Source: M3007 sp044230315
GTDB taxonomy: Bacteria; Bacteroidota; Bacteroidia; Chitinophagales; Saprospiraceae
Assembly: GCA_044230315.1 (NCBI GenBank)
Contig: JBGARJ010000016.1
Location: forward strand, 1 to 64,000
DNA: 64,000 bases
Direction: 5' to 3'
A model generated the notes under the pieces. That model did not search any database and had not been told where the DNA came from. It saw only the letters and a program-made list of their open reading frames with translations. Positions 29,817-38,905 of the stretch are shown here, piece after piece. Each line of letters begins with the position of its first letter. Within the stretch, counting starts at the first letter, position 1. Both the position numbers and the translations under genes were made by a program.

Positions 29817-32624
29817 CTAAAACGGAATATCTTCGTCGTTCATACGCGAGGGCATGGTGATCGTGCTCGGCGAAAACGGGCCGGTCAGCGGGTCGTTCAA
29901 GCCGGCAAACGCGGGATCGTCGAGGTTGCCGAATTTGGCAAACTGATCCGTGAATTTGAGTTTTACCGTATCCAGTGCCCCGTGCCGGTGCTTGGCCACG
30001 ATGAATTCGGCCACGCCTTTGAGCGACTGGCCTTGTTCGTCTTCCAGAATTCCGTAGTATTCAGGGCGGTAGATGAATGAGACGATGTCGGCGTCCTGTT
30101 CGATGGCGCCCGAATTATGGCTCAAAATTCCGTTTGCAAACCAGGCTTCAGTAGCAGGTACGCTGAGCTCGAAAACATCTTCCTCCCCTTCAGGTTCCAC
30201 AGCCACAATGGTGTCCCAGTATATATCGCTTTGCGAAAGCATTGGTAACGGTTCCTCCTGTGGCAAATCGGCAGGGCCTACCAGCACATCACTCGAGGAG
30301 GCAAGATGGGAATGGGTGCTTCCGCCGTCCGGGGGCTGCCTGAATGCGGCCGTTTTCCGATCGGAGATTCCTTTTTCGTGCATCGAATGTTTGACCCCGT
30401 CAAATACCACCAAAGGATTGGTGTCCGTATTCGTTGTTGCGTCCTTTTCAGCCAGAAACGCGGCCATTTGGGTTGCCGGGACCATTTTATCGCCAAAGGC
30501 GCCTATTTGTTCGAGAAAATTGAGCTGATCCCGCTTCCCGGATACGTCCACGGCATACATCGGGCGGTAAGCGCCCTGCCGCACCGTCCGGATGCGTGCC
30601 ACGATCCCAAACCGAAGCAAGAGCACCGCCACGTCATCGGCCAAGCGCCGGCTGTTGGTGGAATATGTCAATCGTGGAGATGTCCGGACGCTTGGGGATT
30701 TGGGTACGAATACGGTCCCGGCGGTAGCCCAGAGGTGTCGCAGGAAAAAAGCAATTTGCGTGTTGTTGAGCCTGAAAATTTCCGCCGGGACATGCTTCTG
30801 GTGCGAGCGTTGATCGAAAATGCCCAGCTCGCGGAACCAGGCGTTCATGCCCGCAGGTTTCCAGCGGTTGCCATTGCCACTAAAGACCAGTTGATGCCAG
30901 CGCCCCCGGCCACTATAGCGGCCCACCCGGCTGCCAAAAGCGCGTTCGGCGGCTGTCCGAACGGCTTCGCTGTTGTGCTCCGAGGCAGTTGTGTATCGCA
31001 GTGGCTGGTGTTTGAGATAACTACCGTCGCCAATCAAGTGGGCCAACAAAAGCAGGTGATCCTCGTTCCAATGGAGTGTTTGAGCCGGCTCCGGAAGCGT
31101 GCGCGCAATGGCGATCCGTTGACCAGGTTTCAAGGTCGAAATTTCCTTCCAGCCGTCGAAGGCAAACAACCTGTGGTCGGCTGTGCCCCGGACAAATCGG
31201 CCGCTGGCCAATTGCACCCTGTGCACCTGCCGTTTGCCGACCGGCCACACAAGACCTGCCTTTTCGCAGGTCAATTTTTGGGTTTGCAGGTGCATGGATA
31301 CCACTTCGGGCATTTGTTCGATCAATTCCCGAACCGGGACTGTTCGCCCATCGGCGAGGTACACCATCGTGTCGCCGCTCACACATTCCCTTAAATCGCT
31401 CAATTGCGGCCGCTTACTACCGCCCCGCACCTCCACCGCCCGGCTGAGCTGCGACAAGGCGACGACTGGCACATTCAGCTCCTTCGCCATGTTTTTCAGC
31501 GCGCGGGAGATGCCGGCTATTTCCTGTTCGCGGTTTGCGTTGCGCGAGTTTTCGGAGGCGCCGGTCATGAGTTGCAGGTAGTCGATGATCACGAGTTGGA
31601 TATCGTGCTGCATTTTCAGGCGGCGGCATTTTGCCCGCAGTTCAAAAATATTGATGCCCGGTGTGTCGTCGATGAATATCGGCACTGTCGACAGGCGTTC
31701 CACGGTCGTTTGGAGTTGTTGCCATTCGTAGTCTTCCAGGCGGCCGTTGCGCATTTTGGAGCCGGGAATTTCAGACTCCATGGAGATCAGGCGCTGTACC
31801 AACTGGGTGCTGGCCATTTCCAGCGAGAAAAGCGCCACCCCTTTGCCGAAATCGCGGGCGGCATTGAGGGCCATGGCAAGCACGCAAGAGGTTTTGCCCA
31901 TGCCCGGCCGGGCAGCCAGGATGATCAGGTCGGAGGGCTGCCACCCGGAAGTGATCCGGTCGAGGTCGGTAAAGCCGGTTGGCACGCCGGTAAGGCCGTC
32001 GGTTTTGGTCGACAGTTCTTCCACTTGTTTCAGTACCCGGCTGCTGAGGGTACCCATGCTCTCGAAGGTGCGGCTCAGGTTGTTCTGGGTGATGGCAAAC
32101 AGCCCTTTTTCGGCGTCATCGAGCAGGGTGAACACATCCGTGGTGTCTTCATAGGCATCCTTGATCGTGCGGGTGCTTACCTGGATGAGCTCGCGTTGGA
32201 TGTGTTTTTGCGCGATGATCCGCGCATGGTATTCGATATTGGCTGCCGAAGCCACGCGATTGGTCAAATCGACGAGGTAGTAGCTGCCACCCACGCGGTC
32301 CAGTTCGCCCAGTTTTCGCAGCTCTTCGGTCACCGTGAGGATATCCACTGGGTTGGAGCGCTCGAACAAGCGGATGATCGCGCGGTAAATTTGTTGGTGC
32401 GCTTCGTGGTAAAAACTCTCCGGTCGCAGAATATCCATCACCACCGGCAGCGCCTCGCGGTCGAGCATGAGGGCGCCCAGCACGGCCTCCTCGAGCGGCA
32501 ACGCCTGCGGCTGCACCTTTCCGAACACATAATTCGACAGGCCCTCGTTGCCTGCTCCGTTGCGCTGCGGTTTCCCTTTGGCGCCGCCCGAGCGATAATC
32601 TTTATTTTCGTTTGTTTCTGCCAT
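29817..32624 (-). CDS. dnaB: Replicative DNA helicase DnaB containing an intein
   Basis: The 935-aa precursor is DnaB split by an intein; without it the helicase is 511 aa, normal for the family. The N-terminal collar domain (QALPLEEAVLGALMLD..) is followed by the RecA-like motor: Walker A AARPGMGKTSCVLAMALN near residue 238, the H2 region VALFSLEMASTQLVQRL, and the Walker B/H3 block LVIIDYLQLMTG. The host sequence stops after QLSDLRE (residue 413) and resumes with SGAIEQDADIVSFIYRPEYYG (residue 838), so the insertion lies in the conserved H4 loop, a known DnaB intein site. ATG 32622-32624 follows a TAGCTTTG box at 32651-32658. It faces the candidate origin. Confidence 0.97.
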   Translation of the reverse strand: MAETNENKDYRSGGAKGKPQRNGAGNEGLSNYVFGKVQPQALPLEEAVLGALMLDREALPVVMDILRPESFYHEAHQQIYRAIIRLFERSNPVDILTVTEELRKLGELDRVGGSYYLVDLTNRVASAANIEYHARIIAQKHIQRELIQVSTRTIKDAYEDTTDVFTLLDDAEKGLFAITQNNLSRTFESMGTLSSRVLKQVEELSTKTDGLTGVPTGFTDLDRITSGWQPSDLIILAARPGMGKTSCVLAMALNAARDFGKGVALFSLEMASTQLVQRLISMESEIPGSKMRNGRLEDYEWQQLQTTVERLSTVPIFIDDTPGINIFELRAKCRRLKMQHDIQLVIIDYLQLMTGASENSRNANREQEIAGISRALKNMAKELNVPVVALSQLSRAVEVRGGSKRPQLSDLRECVSGDTMVYLADGRTVPVRELIEQMPEVVSMHLQTQKLTCEKAGLVWPVGKRQVHRVQLASGRFVRGTADHRLFAFDGWKEISTLKPGQRIAIARTLPEPAQTLHWNEDHLLLLAHLIGDGSYLKHQPLRYTTASEHNSEAVRTAAERAFGSRVGRYSGRGRWHQLVFSGNGNRWKPAGMNAWFRELGIFDQRSHQKHVPAEIFRLNNTQIAFFLRHLWATAGTVFVPKSPSVRTSPRLTYSTNSRRLADDVAVLLLRFGIVARIRTVRQGAYRPMYAVDVSGKRDQLNFLEQIGAFGDKMVPATQMAAFLAEKDATTNTDTNPLVVFDGVKHSMHEKGISDRKTAAFRQPPDGGSTHSHLASSSDVLVGPADLPQEEPLPMLSQSDIYWDTIVAVEPEGEEDVFELSVPATEAWFANGILSHNSGAIEQDADIVSFIYRPEYYGILEDEQGQSLKGVAEFIVAKHRHGALDTVKLKFTDQFAKFGNLDDPAFAGLNDPLTGPFSPSTITMPSRMNDEDIPF
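30114..31385 (-). other. DnaB intein with degenerate LAGLIDADG endonuclease
   Basis: The insertion covers residues 414-837 of the precursor (424 aa) and is in frame throughout. It begins with the nucleophile Cys (CVSGDTMVYLADGRTVPV, block A). Block B is present as VRGTADHRLFAFDGWK, including the TxxH. It ends with WFANGILSHN, i.e. penultimate His and terminal Asn, followed by Ser as +1 residue, so splicing should work. The endonuclease part has LLLAHLIGDGSYL as first LAGLIDADG-type helix. The second helix reads FFLRHLWATAGTVF, where comparable DnaB inteins have Asp before the Gly; the Ala there suggests loss of cleavage activity. A low-complexity stretch of about 60 residues precedes the C-terminal splicing block. 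Confidence 0.95.
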
Positions 32625-32650
32625 GTAGAGCCGGGTAAAAAGTCGGAAGA

Positions 32651-32658
32651 CAAAGCTA
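32651..32658 (-). promoter_or_regulatory. -7 box of dnaB
   Basis: TAGCTTTG on the minus strand matches TAnnTTTG, 26 bases upstream of the dnaB start codon. Confidence 0.65.
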
Positions 32659-32704
32659 CTTTGAAATCCGCATATCGTTTATTTCCAAACATTCCGTATC
32701 ACAC

Positions 32705-33050
32705 GAAAACTGTGGAAAAGTCTGGTGCCGATTGTGGAGAATTAAAAAAAAGTGGAGAGTTATCCACATTGGGGTCCTGTTTTCCACAGCCGGGGGCGGC
32801 TGACAGCCGTTGTCATCTGCCGGTCATTCAAGTGTTAAAATTATGAACCGGAAGCGGTTATGCAACAGCCGGATTTCTATGCCAGCTTGCCGCGGCCCCG
32901 CTTTCCACACCGGGGGGCCGGGCCGGAACAAAGTAGCCTCTTGTTAAAAAAATTATGGTACGCCCTTTCAAGACTCAAAATTAACAGTTTTTGTTTTGAA
33001 AACGCAAATCTTAAATTTTATATGATAAAACTTTTTGATTTGTCGGTTGG
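32705..33050. other. Candidate replication origin: DnaA-box cluster plus AT-rich stretch
   Basis: Four sites match the DnaA box TTWTCCACA fully or with one change: TGTGGAAAA (32711-32719) and TGTGGAGAA (32733-32741), both in reverse orientation, then TTATCCACA (32760-32768) and TTTTCCACA (32780-32788) in direct orientation. A fifth partial site, CTTTCCACA, is at 32901-32909. From about 32940 to 33045 the sequence turns very AT-rich (TTGTTAAAAAAATT.., CTTAAATTTTATATGATAAAA), as expected of an unwinding element. It lies in a 590-base gene-free gap next to dnaB. No coding frame is supported here. Cumulative GC skew of the whole genome would be decisive. Confidence 0.55.
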
Positions 33051-33148
33051 TCGCGGGCGGCTACCGTATTCTCTGTTTTTTAACCGCTTTCTTGAATTTA
33101 GGGCGACGTGTTGAACAAGTGTCCGGACGCGCCGGGCGTTTAGTTCAA

Positions 33149-33186
33149 CAAAAAAGCCGCGCCGGAGCACCGGGGCGGCTTTTTTA
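33149..33186. terminator. Bidirectional intrinsic terminator
   Basis: AAAAAAGCCGC pairs with GCGGCTTTTTT around a GC-rich loop. It lies 30 bases past the stop of the minus-strand gene at 33216 and also marks the right border of the candidate origin region. Confidence 0.85.
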
Positions 33187-33215
33187 AAACAAATAGTGCG
33201 GTGAGCGGAATGGTT

Positions 33216-33902
33216 TTATTGGCGTTCGTTTTCGACATTTCCCTGTCGTTGCCGGGCCGTTTCCACGGCGCTGCGCTGTTTGTCGATGTCGATCAGGGTG
33301 GTTTCCTGGTCTTTTTGGTTCTGCACCAGGTCGTCCTGCGCCTTTTTTAGTTTTGCCTTATAATTTTCGATGTCGCGGTTCAGGTTCTCATTGTCGCGCT
33401 GCAGTTTCTTCAGTTTGTTTTCCAGGTTTTTCATTTTGTCTTCCTCGGCTTTTACTTCCTGGCCGACGGCGGCGCGCCGGACGTCGTAGTAAAAACGCTG
33501 GAGCAATTCTTTGGTATCGTTGGTTCGTACCGCGTCGTCGCGCCGGTTGAGGAAAAAGGAACCCACGTCGAACCAGACGTTTAGTTGCGCGCCGTCGCCA
33601 ATTTTTTCAACCTGCGAATACAGGGTGAAATCGCCGGCGCTCACGCTGGCCGAACGGAGCCCGGCGGCCGATTTCTCGCCCTTTTTTCCCTTTTTTAGCT
33701 TGCCGCTGAAGGTGTTTTTTACAAAGTCCGTCCACACATCCTCCACCAAACGGGGGTCGGTGTTGGGAAAACTAATACTGAATCCAGGGCGGTTGCCAAA
33801 AGACATGGACTTGTCTACTTCCGTTACCAAATTCCCTTGTGCGGACATTGGAAGGGCGCCTGCAATTAAAAAAAAGAGTGTCAGTAACCAGTAAAAACGC
33901 AT
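33216..33902 (-). CDS. Exported protein with C-terminal coiled coil, function unknown
   Basis: The 228-aa product has a signal peptide (MRFYWLLTLFFLIAGALPMSAQ). Residues about 30-135 are a mixed beta domain (MSFGNRPGFSISFPNTDPRLVEDVWTDFVK.., QLNVWFDVGSFFLNRR). Residues about 150-228 are a heptad-rich coiled coil (KMKNLENKLKKLQRDNENLNRDIENYKAKLKKAQDDL). I recognise no characterised family. It is probably periplasmic. A TACCTTTG box lies at 33991-33998 on the minus strand, about 90 bases upstream. It is monocistronic, between two terminator or promoter regions. Confidence 0.82.
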   Translation of the reverse strand: MRFYWLLTLFFLIAGALPMSAQGNLVTEVDKSMSFGNRPGFSISFPNTDPRLVEDVWTDFVKNTFSGKLKKGKKGEKSAAGLRSASVSAGDFTLYSQVEKIGDGAQLNVWFDVGSFFLNRRDDAVRTNDTKELLQRFYYDVRRAAVGQEVKAEEDKMKNLENKLKKLQRDNENLNRDIENYKAKLKKAQDDLVQNQKDQETTLIDIDKQRSAVETARQRQGNVENERQ

Positions 33903-33990
33903 AACTTGACCTTTTTGAATGAAAAAATAAGGTGGAAAGGGGCTGTCTGTTTGTCAAAGACGGCTGGAGCTGCCCGGGGTCACATTTCCT

Positions 33991-33998
33991 CAAAGGTA
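33991..33998 (-). promoter_or_regulatory. -7 box of the coiled-coil exported protein
   Basis: TACCTTTG on the minus strand matches TAnnTTTG. The rest of the 33903-34211 gap shows no gene or other structure. Confidence 0.55.
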
Positions 33999-34211
33999 AA
34001 GGAGTGAAGGCAATCGGGCGAAACAGTCAAAAAAATTAAATGTGTACTGGTGTCAAATTGCGCAAAGCCTGTTTTCTTTGTCGCCCCGCTCGGGATGCCC
34101 AAAAGCCGGTCAACCGGCCAGGGTGTTTTACTGGCGAAATTTTTGCAGTACGCATAGTGCCGTCAAACCGGAACATACTGCGCATTAACCAACCCAATTA
34201 CTACAACAAAC

Positions 34212-35381
34212 ATGGCCAAAATTTTAATCGTTGACGATGAGATGCCTATTCGGCGCATTCTTCGCGAAATCCTTGAATTTGAACAATACGATGTGGAAGA
34301 AGCCTCCGATGGCCTGGAATGCGTGGCAAAAGTCCAGCGCGAAAAATACGATGTGGTGATCATGGACATCAAGATGCCGAAAATGGACGGCATCGAAGCG
34401 CTCGAACGACTTCAAATCTTATCGCCCGAAACACCAGTGATCATGGTGAGCGGCCACGGCACGATCGATACCGCCGTGGAAGCCGTAAAAAAAGGCGCCT
34501 TCGACTTTATCTCCAAGCCGCCGGACCTCAACCGCATGCTCATCACGGTGCGCAACGCCATGGAAAAGGCCGAACTGGTGACGACCACCCGCGTGCTGCA
34601 AAAACAAGTGAAAAGCGGGAGCAAAGGGGTCACCATGATCGGCGAAAGCGCGCCCATCGCCGAGATCAAACGCCTGCTGGAAAAAGTAGCACCCACCGAT
34701 AGCCGCGTGCTGATCACCGGCCAAAACGGCACCGGCAAAGAACTGGTCGCCCGCTGGATACACGAGAAAAGCAACCGCGCCAACGGGCCGATCGTGGAGG
34801 TCAACTGTGCTGCCATTCCGGCCGAACTCATCGAAAGCGAATTGTTCGGCCACAAAAAAGGTTCCTTTACCGGCGCCATCGCCGACCGTCCCGGCAAATT
34901 CGAACAAGCCGACGGCGGAACACTCTTCCTCGACGAAATCGGCGACATGAGCCTCGATGCCCAGGCCAAGGTGCTGCGCGCGTTGCAGGAAAGCCGCATC
35001 ACCCGCGTTGGCGATAACAAGGAAATCAAAGTGGATGTGCGGGTCATCGCCGCCACCAACAAAAACCTTCGCGATGAGATCGACGGCGGTCGCTTCCGCG
35101 AAGACCTCTACCACCGCCTGGCCGTCATCGTGGTCAAGGTGCCCTCGCTCAACGAACGCCGCGACGATATTCCGCTGCTCATCGAGCACTTCAACCGGCG
35201 CATCAGCGACGACTACGGGCACCCGCCCAAAACCTTCTCGCCCGAAGCGATCAAAGCCCTCCAGGAATACAACTGGACGGGAAATATCCGCGAACTGGCC
35301 AATGTGGTGGAACGCCTGCTGATTCTTTGCGACCAAACGGTGCGGGAAGAAGACGTACGACTGTATGTATTTCCAAAATAA
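34212..35381 (+). CDS. Sigma-54-type response regulator lacking a DNA-binding domain
   Basis: The 389-aa product joins a receiver domain (residues 1-120; phospho-acceptor Asp52 in VVIMDIKMPKMDG, Lys102 in FISKPPD) to an AAA+ sigma-54 activation domain (residues about 140-375). Walker A is GQNGTGKE (170-177), the sigma-54 contact loop is GSFTGA (217-222), Walker B GGTLFLDEIG (235-244), and the arginine-rich ..FREDLYHRLAVIVVKVPSLNERRDDIPLL block follows. The protein ends at VREEDVRLYVFPK just after the AAA+ lid, so the Fis-type HTH of NtrC proteins is missing. It may activate from solution, as known for a few such proteins, or act with another DNA-binding partner. No histidine kinase is adjacent. 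Confidence 0.93.
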   Translation: MAKILIVDDEMPIRRILREILEFEQYDVEEASDGLECVAKVQREKYDVVIMDIKMPKMDGIEALERLQILSPETPVIMVSGHGTIDTAVEAVKKGAFDFISKPPDLNRMLITVRNAMEKAELVTTTRVLQKQVKSGSKGVTMIGESAPIAEIKRLLEKVAPTDSRVLITGQNGTGKELVARWIHEKSNRANGPIVEVNCAAIPAELIESELFGHKKGSFTGAIADRPGKFEQADGGTLFLDEIGDMSLDAQAKVLRALQESRITRVGDNKEIKVDVRVIAATNKNLRDEIDGGRFREDLYHRLAVIVVKVPSLNERRDDIPLLIEHFNRRISDDYGHPPKTFSPEAIKALQEYNWTGNIRELANVVERLLILCDQTVREEDVRLYVFPK

Positions 35382-35548
35382 CGCCCGGCACAGGAGCCGA
35401 TAAAAACAATAACCCCGGTGCGCCGGACGGTTTGGATTGCCCTGACCGCCGACACACCGGGTCGCTTGCTTTTATTGCGTGCAGTGGATCTCGCCTGACG
35501 GGTCAAAACCTTGTTTTGCCGCCGGCGGAAAAACCCGCCATAACAAGT

Positions 35549-38500
35549 CTATTGCATTTTTACCAATTTGCCGGAAGCGATCCGTTTTTGCCCTCCTGTC
35601 ACCTCATAGAAATACAGGCCGTAAGGCAGCAAACCGGCGTCGAAACCGTAGTAACTGCCTTTAATCGGCTGCTGCAGCACCGTTTGGCCGAAGTTATTCA
35701 GCAGGCGGAATTGGAGGCTTTCCGCCGGCGCCGCCCCGTCAACCTGCACACCCACCCAACTGCTTGCCGGATTGGGCGCCACGGTCACCCGGATGCCCGG
35801 GTTATCAGAATAATGCGTTCCCACCACCACAAAATCTTTACCCACGGTGTGGAGCGTCTGGTTGGTGATAACCGGGGCATTCTGGTCAAAGTAAATAGCT
35901 GCTGAATTTTGGATAGCCGTGCCCTTCGACAGGTCGGGCCGTTGTGATACGCGAAACTTGACAAATCCCTGTGAGCCTTCCTGACTCGAAGCGCTATCCG
36001 GCAGGTTGATGCCCGGAAAACGGAAGACCACTACGCCGTTGCCCTGCATGTCCCAGGTGTACGGATGGCTGGAGGCGCCGGCGCGTACCGTCAGCGGATC
36101 GAGGTATTGCACCGGAATGGTGTCGCGCAGTTCTACCTCGAGGGCCGGCGCGGTACCGGTGTTCTGGAATCGGATCAGGTACTCGATGTCGGTATTCTGC
36201 GCAATGAAATGTTCGCTGGAATAGCCGCGCGGGAAGCCATTTTTATCATTCGGGTCAAAGGAGTTGGTGCTCTCGAGGCAAAAAATATCCAGCCAGGGGT
36301 CGTCGTCGGGCAGCGGGTACTGGTTGACAAAGCCGAGGCTGACATTACCCCCCGATGCGCCGCAGCCTTCCGCCCAGGCCACCGGCATTTTCAAACCGGG
36401 GTATCCGGGCGCTTGCATGGCCTCCAGGCGCAAAAATGAACCGTTGGCCGGATACGACACGTCCAGGTTTTGCATGCTGTTCAGCATAAATTGTCCCGGC
36501 GTCTGCATGAGCAACACGTTGTCTTCGATTACGATATAATCGAGTGGCTGGCTCATATTGCCCTGCCCTACATTCTGTATAGTAAATAACACCGAATCGC
36601 CGAGGCATTCGGCACTAACGGCAATCTGCGAACCATCCCAGTTGGCCCCGGGCGCCGAACAGGAGGTGTCCGGATATGCATGGGCCTCCACGCAATAGGT
36701 GGTACCTACCGGGTCGGAGCAGGGTACAATCACCGTTAGAGTGAAATACCCGCAGTCTTCAGGCGCCAGGGTGTCGAGATCAAAGGTGTAGGCGTTCCCG
36801 CTGGCGGAGGTCCACGGTATGCTCGAACCGGTGACCTGAAGGGCCGGATCAACGGTCACCACCACCGATGGCTCATTCGCTGCCACCGAGCCGTTGTTGC
36901 AGTAATGCACCGAGTAGGTGGCCGGCAGGCAAGGCCGCAGCCTGTTGGTGGCAATGTCCACATCAATTACCGGACAGGGCGGCAGCGAGTCGCAATGCAC
37001 GCCAAATTGCGCCTGGTACGAGGTACTGTCGCCAAACGATATGGAAAAGGCCTGCGGGCAGGTTACCGTACAATTGAGTCCGTCGTTGGGAGGCGGTGCG
37101 ATCGAGAAAAAGCCCTGCGAGGCATTGGTGAGGCCGTTCAGATCGGTGATCACAAAATAACCCGCCGAATCCGTTGTGGCCACTTGGGTAAAAGCCTGGC
37201 CCTGACCCGTGATGACCGCGCCGATGGTCCACCCGGGATACCCCGGCTCGAATTCGTCCTTGATGCAATCACCGTCATAGTCTTCAAAAACGTACCCGTA
37301 CAGGCTGTCGATCGGTTGTTGGTTGAAATAGCCGCTGAAGTCGATCCCGCTTACGGTATCCTGGGGCAATACGGTTACATGCAGGGTATCGGGACAGAAA
37401 ATCCACAGCGGCCCGGGTTTTTGTACAGTAATCTGGTAAGCGCCCGTATCGAGCGGGATGAAATATTCGCCGTGTTGCCCAACCGTGCCGGAGTTGACCA
37501 GCACCCCATTTGCCCATGCGCGGACTACAAACCCGAAGGCCAACGTATCCACGTCTGCAATACAATCGTTGTCGAAATCGTCTCCAACCGTTCCGGCGAC
37601 ACCGGAGGCATACGTCTGGCCGGTACTGGTCGTCCGGATCACATAGGGTACCGGCACGCTGTTCAGTTCGGTGCGGGAGCCGGCGATCAGGCATCCGCCG
37701 TCGGGCAATGCCAGCAGGCCATGCCCGTAATTGTAGGTAAAAAATGGCCCGAATACTTTTACCCACTGTTTGTTGCCTTGCAGGTCAAAGCGGAACAACC
37801 CGATCTGCGGGATATAGGAATCGGTTTGTCCAACCACCCAATAACCGGTGCCGTCTGCGGTAGGCGTAATCTGCGTAAAGCCCAGGAAATTGAGCGAATC
37901 GGGGTGGTAGAGCAGTTCTTTTTGCCACTGCACAGCGCCCTGTTCGTCGAGTTTAACCAAGAGCCCCCGGCTGCTGCGCGAGCCGGCAATGAGGTAGCCG
38001 CCGTCGGGCGCCGCTGCCACATCGGCGGCCACATAGGGAGCGCCGCTTTGGTGAAGGGTTTGGTCCCAAAGTACCGACAAGCCATCGGGGTGAAACCGGG
38101 TGGCGATCAATCCGCTGGCGTTAAAGGTGGCGCCGTCGAAACCCTGCCCCACGGCCACCACGCCGCCGTCGGGGGTAGCCGTGGCGCCGCCAGCTTCCAT
38201 CGACACCGGAAGGCCCCAGGTACCCGAATTCAGGTAGTTGCCCGCCAGGTCGTAGCAAACCTTGATGCCTTCGCCGCTTGTTTGATTGGCCGTCCGGCCA
38301 ATCACCCACAACCCAAGCGCCCCTTCCACGATCCGGCGCCCGAAAACAGAAAAGTTCGGGAACAATAATCCCAGATCGCGCTGATACAGCACTCCGAACT
38401 GCGCGTTCAGTTTTACCAACAAAGCGGTATAGTGATTAACCTGGTCGATTTGCACCACCAATACCGCATAACCGCCGTCTGAAGTGGCGATAAAATCCAC

Positions 38501-38773
38501 CACACTTGAAGCCGGACCGAAGTTCAGCGTCTGCAATGGCGTTGCGGCGCCGTTTTCATCGAGGTGAATAATTTTTACCTGATCGGGCGCATTGTTGGCA
38601 TTTTCATCCAACACCAGCAGATAACCGCCGCCCGGGGCCGGCAGCACCTTTACCGCTTGTGCGCCCGCGGTCGGCGTCAGATCCGGGTACAAACGCTCCC
38701 AGCCTTGCCCGCGGGTTTCGGCAATGCCCAAAACAATAAAAACGAAGCAGGTAAGCACGCGCAGTGTGTTCAT
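35549..38773 (-). CDS. Large secreted T9SS-sorted protein with DUF11-like repeats
   Basis: The 1074-aa product starts with a signal peptide (MNTLRVLTCFVFIVLGIAETRGQ). Residues about 25-400 form repeated segments of about 50 aa of the type DGGYLIAGSRSS../DGGVVAVGQG../DGGCLIAGSRTEL.., likely a beta-propeller. A calcium-type DFDNDCIADVD segment and an SdrD-like DYDGDCIKDEFEPGYPGW segment follow. DUF11-like blocks occupy roughly 640-1000 (..IEYLIRFQNTGTAPALEVELRDTIP..). The C-terminal ~75 residues (VTVAPNPASSWVGVQVDG..GLYFYEVTGGQKRIASGKLVKMQ) are a type IX sorting domain. Probably an extracellular or surface protein; the role is unknown. I chose ATG 38771-38773 for the signal peptide. Confidence 0.92.
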   Translation of the reverse strand: MNTLRVLTCFVFIVLGIAETRGQGWERLYPDLTPTAGAQAVKVLPAPGGGYLLVLDENANNAPDQVKIIHLDENGAATPLQTLNFGPASSVVDFIATSDGGYAVLVVQIDQVNHYTALLVKLNAQFGVLYQRDLGLLFPNFSVFGRRIVEGALGLWVIGRTANQTSGEGIKVCYDLAGNYLNSGTWGLPVSMEAGGATATPDGGVVAVGQGFDGATFNASGLIATRFHPDGLSVLWDQTLHQSGAPYVAADVAAAPDGGYLIAGSRSSRGLLVKLDEQGAVQWQKELLYHPDSLNFLGFTQITPTADGTGYWVVGQTDSYIPQIGLFRFDLQGNKQWVKVFGPFFTYNYGHGLLALPDGGCLIAGSRTELNSVPVPYVIRTTSTGQTYASGVAGTVGDDFDNDCIADVDTLAFGFVVRAWANGVLVNSGTVGQHGEYFIPLDTGAYQITVQKPGPLWIFCPDTLHVTVLPQDTVSGIDFSGYFNQQPIDSLYGYVFEDYDGDCIKDEFEPGYPGWTIGAVITGQGQAFTQVATTDSAGYFVITDLNGLTNASQGFFSIAPPPNDGLNCTVTCPQAFSISFGDSTSYQAQFGVHCDSLPPCPVIDVDIATNRLRPCLPATYSVHYCNNGSVAANEPSVVVTVDPALQVTGSSIPWTSASGNAYTFDLDTLAPEDCGYFTLTVIVPCSDPVGTTYCVEAHAYPDTSCSAPGANWDGSQIAVSAECLGDSVLFTIQNVGQGNMSQPLDYIVIEDNVLLMQTPGQFMLNSMQNLDVSYPANGSFLRLEAMQAPGYPGLKMPVAWAEGCGASGGNVSLGFVNQYPLPDDDPWLDIFCLESTNSFDPNDKNGFPRGYSSEHFIAQNTDIEYLIRFQNTGTAPALEVELRDTIPVQYLDPLTVRAGASSHPYTWDMQGNGVVVFRFPGINLPDSASSQEGSQGFVKFRVSQRPDLSKGTAIQNSAAIYFDQNAPVITNQTLHTVGKDFVVVGTHYSDNPGIRVTVAPNPASSWVGVQVDGAAPAESLQFRLLNNFGQTVLQQPIKGSYYGFDAGLLPYGLYFYEVTGGQKRIASGKLVKMQ

Positions 38774-38860
38774 GTTGCATGGAAATTTTTGATGAACGAA
38801 ACGAAACACTCGTTTGATGGTACAAAAGTGCTGTTAAGGGCATCCGAAAAAAACAACAAT

Positions 38861-38868
38861 TATCTTTG
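38861..38868 (+). promoter_or_regulatory. -7 box of the second helical paralogue
   Basis: TATCTTTG matches TAnnTTTG. Its place, 38 bases before the GTG at 38906, rules out the long upstream extension of that frame as coding. Confidence 0.65.
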
Positions 38869-38905
38869 TTTGTCAAAAAGTAAATTTGCCTTTAAAAAAC
38901 ACAAA

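Noticed and set aside
30114..31385. Separate homing-endonuclease gene or frameshift in dnaB
   Set aside because: The insertion is in frame, begins with Cys and ends with His-Asn before Ser in the DnaB H4 loop, which is the signature of an intein.
31404..32846. 480-codon open frame on the plus strand
   Set aside because: Antisense to dnaB and running into the candidate origin; no protein-like motif.
36905..38368. 487-codon open frame on the plus strand
   Set aside because: Antisense to the large T9SS protein, which has signal peptide and sorting domain.
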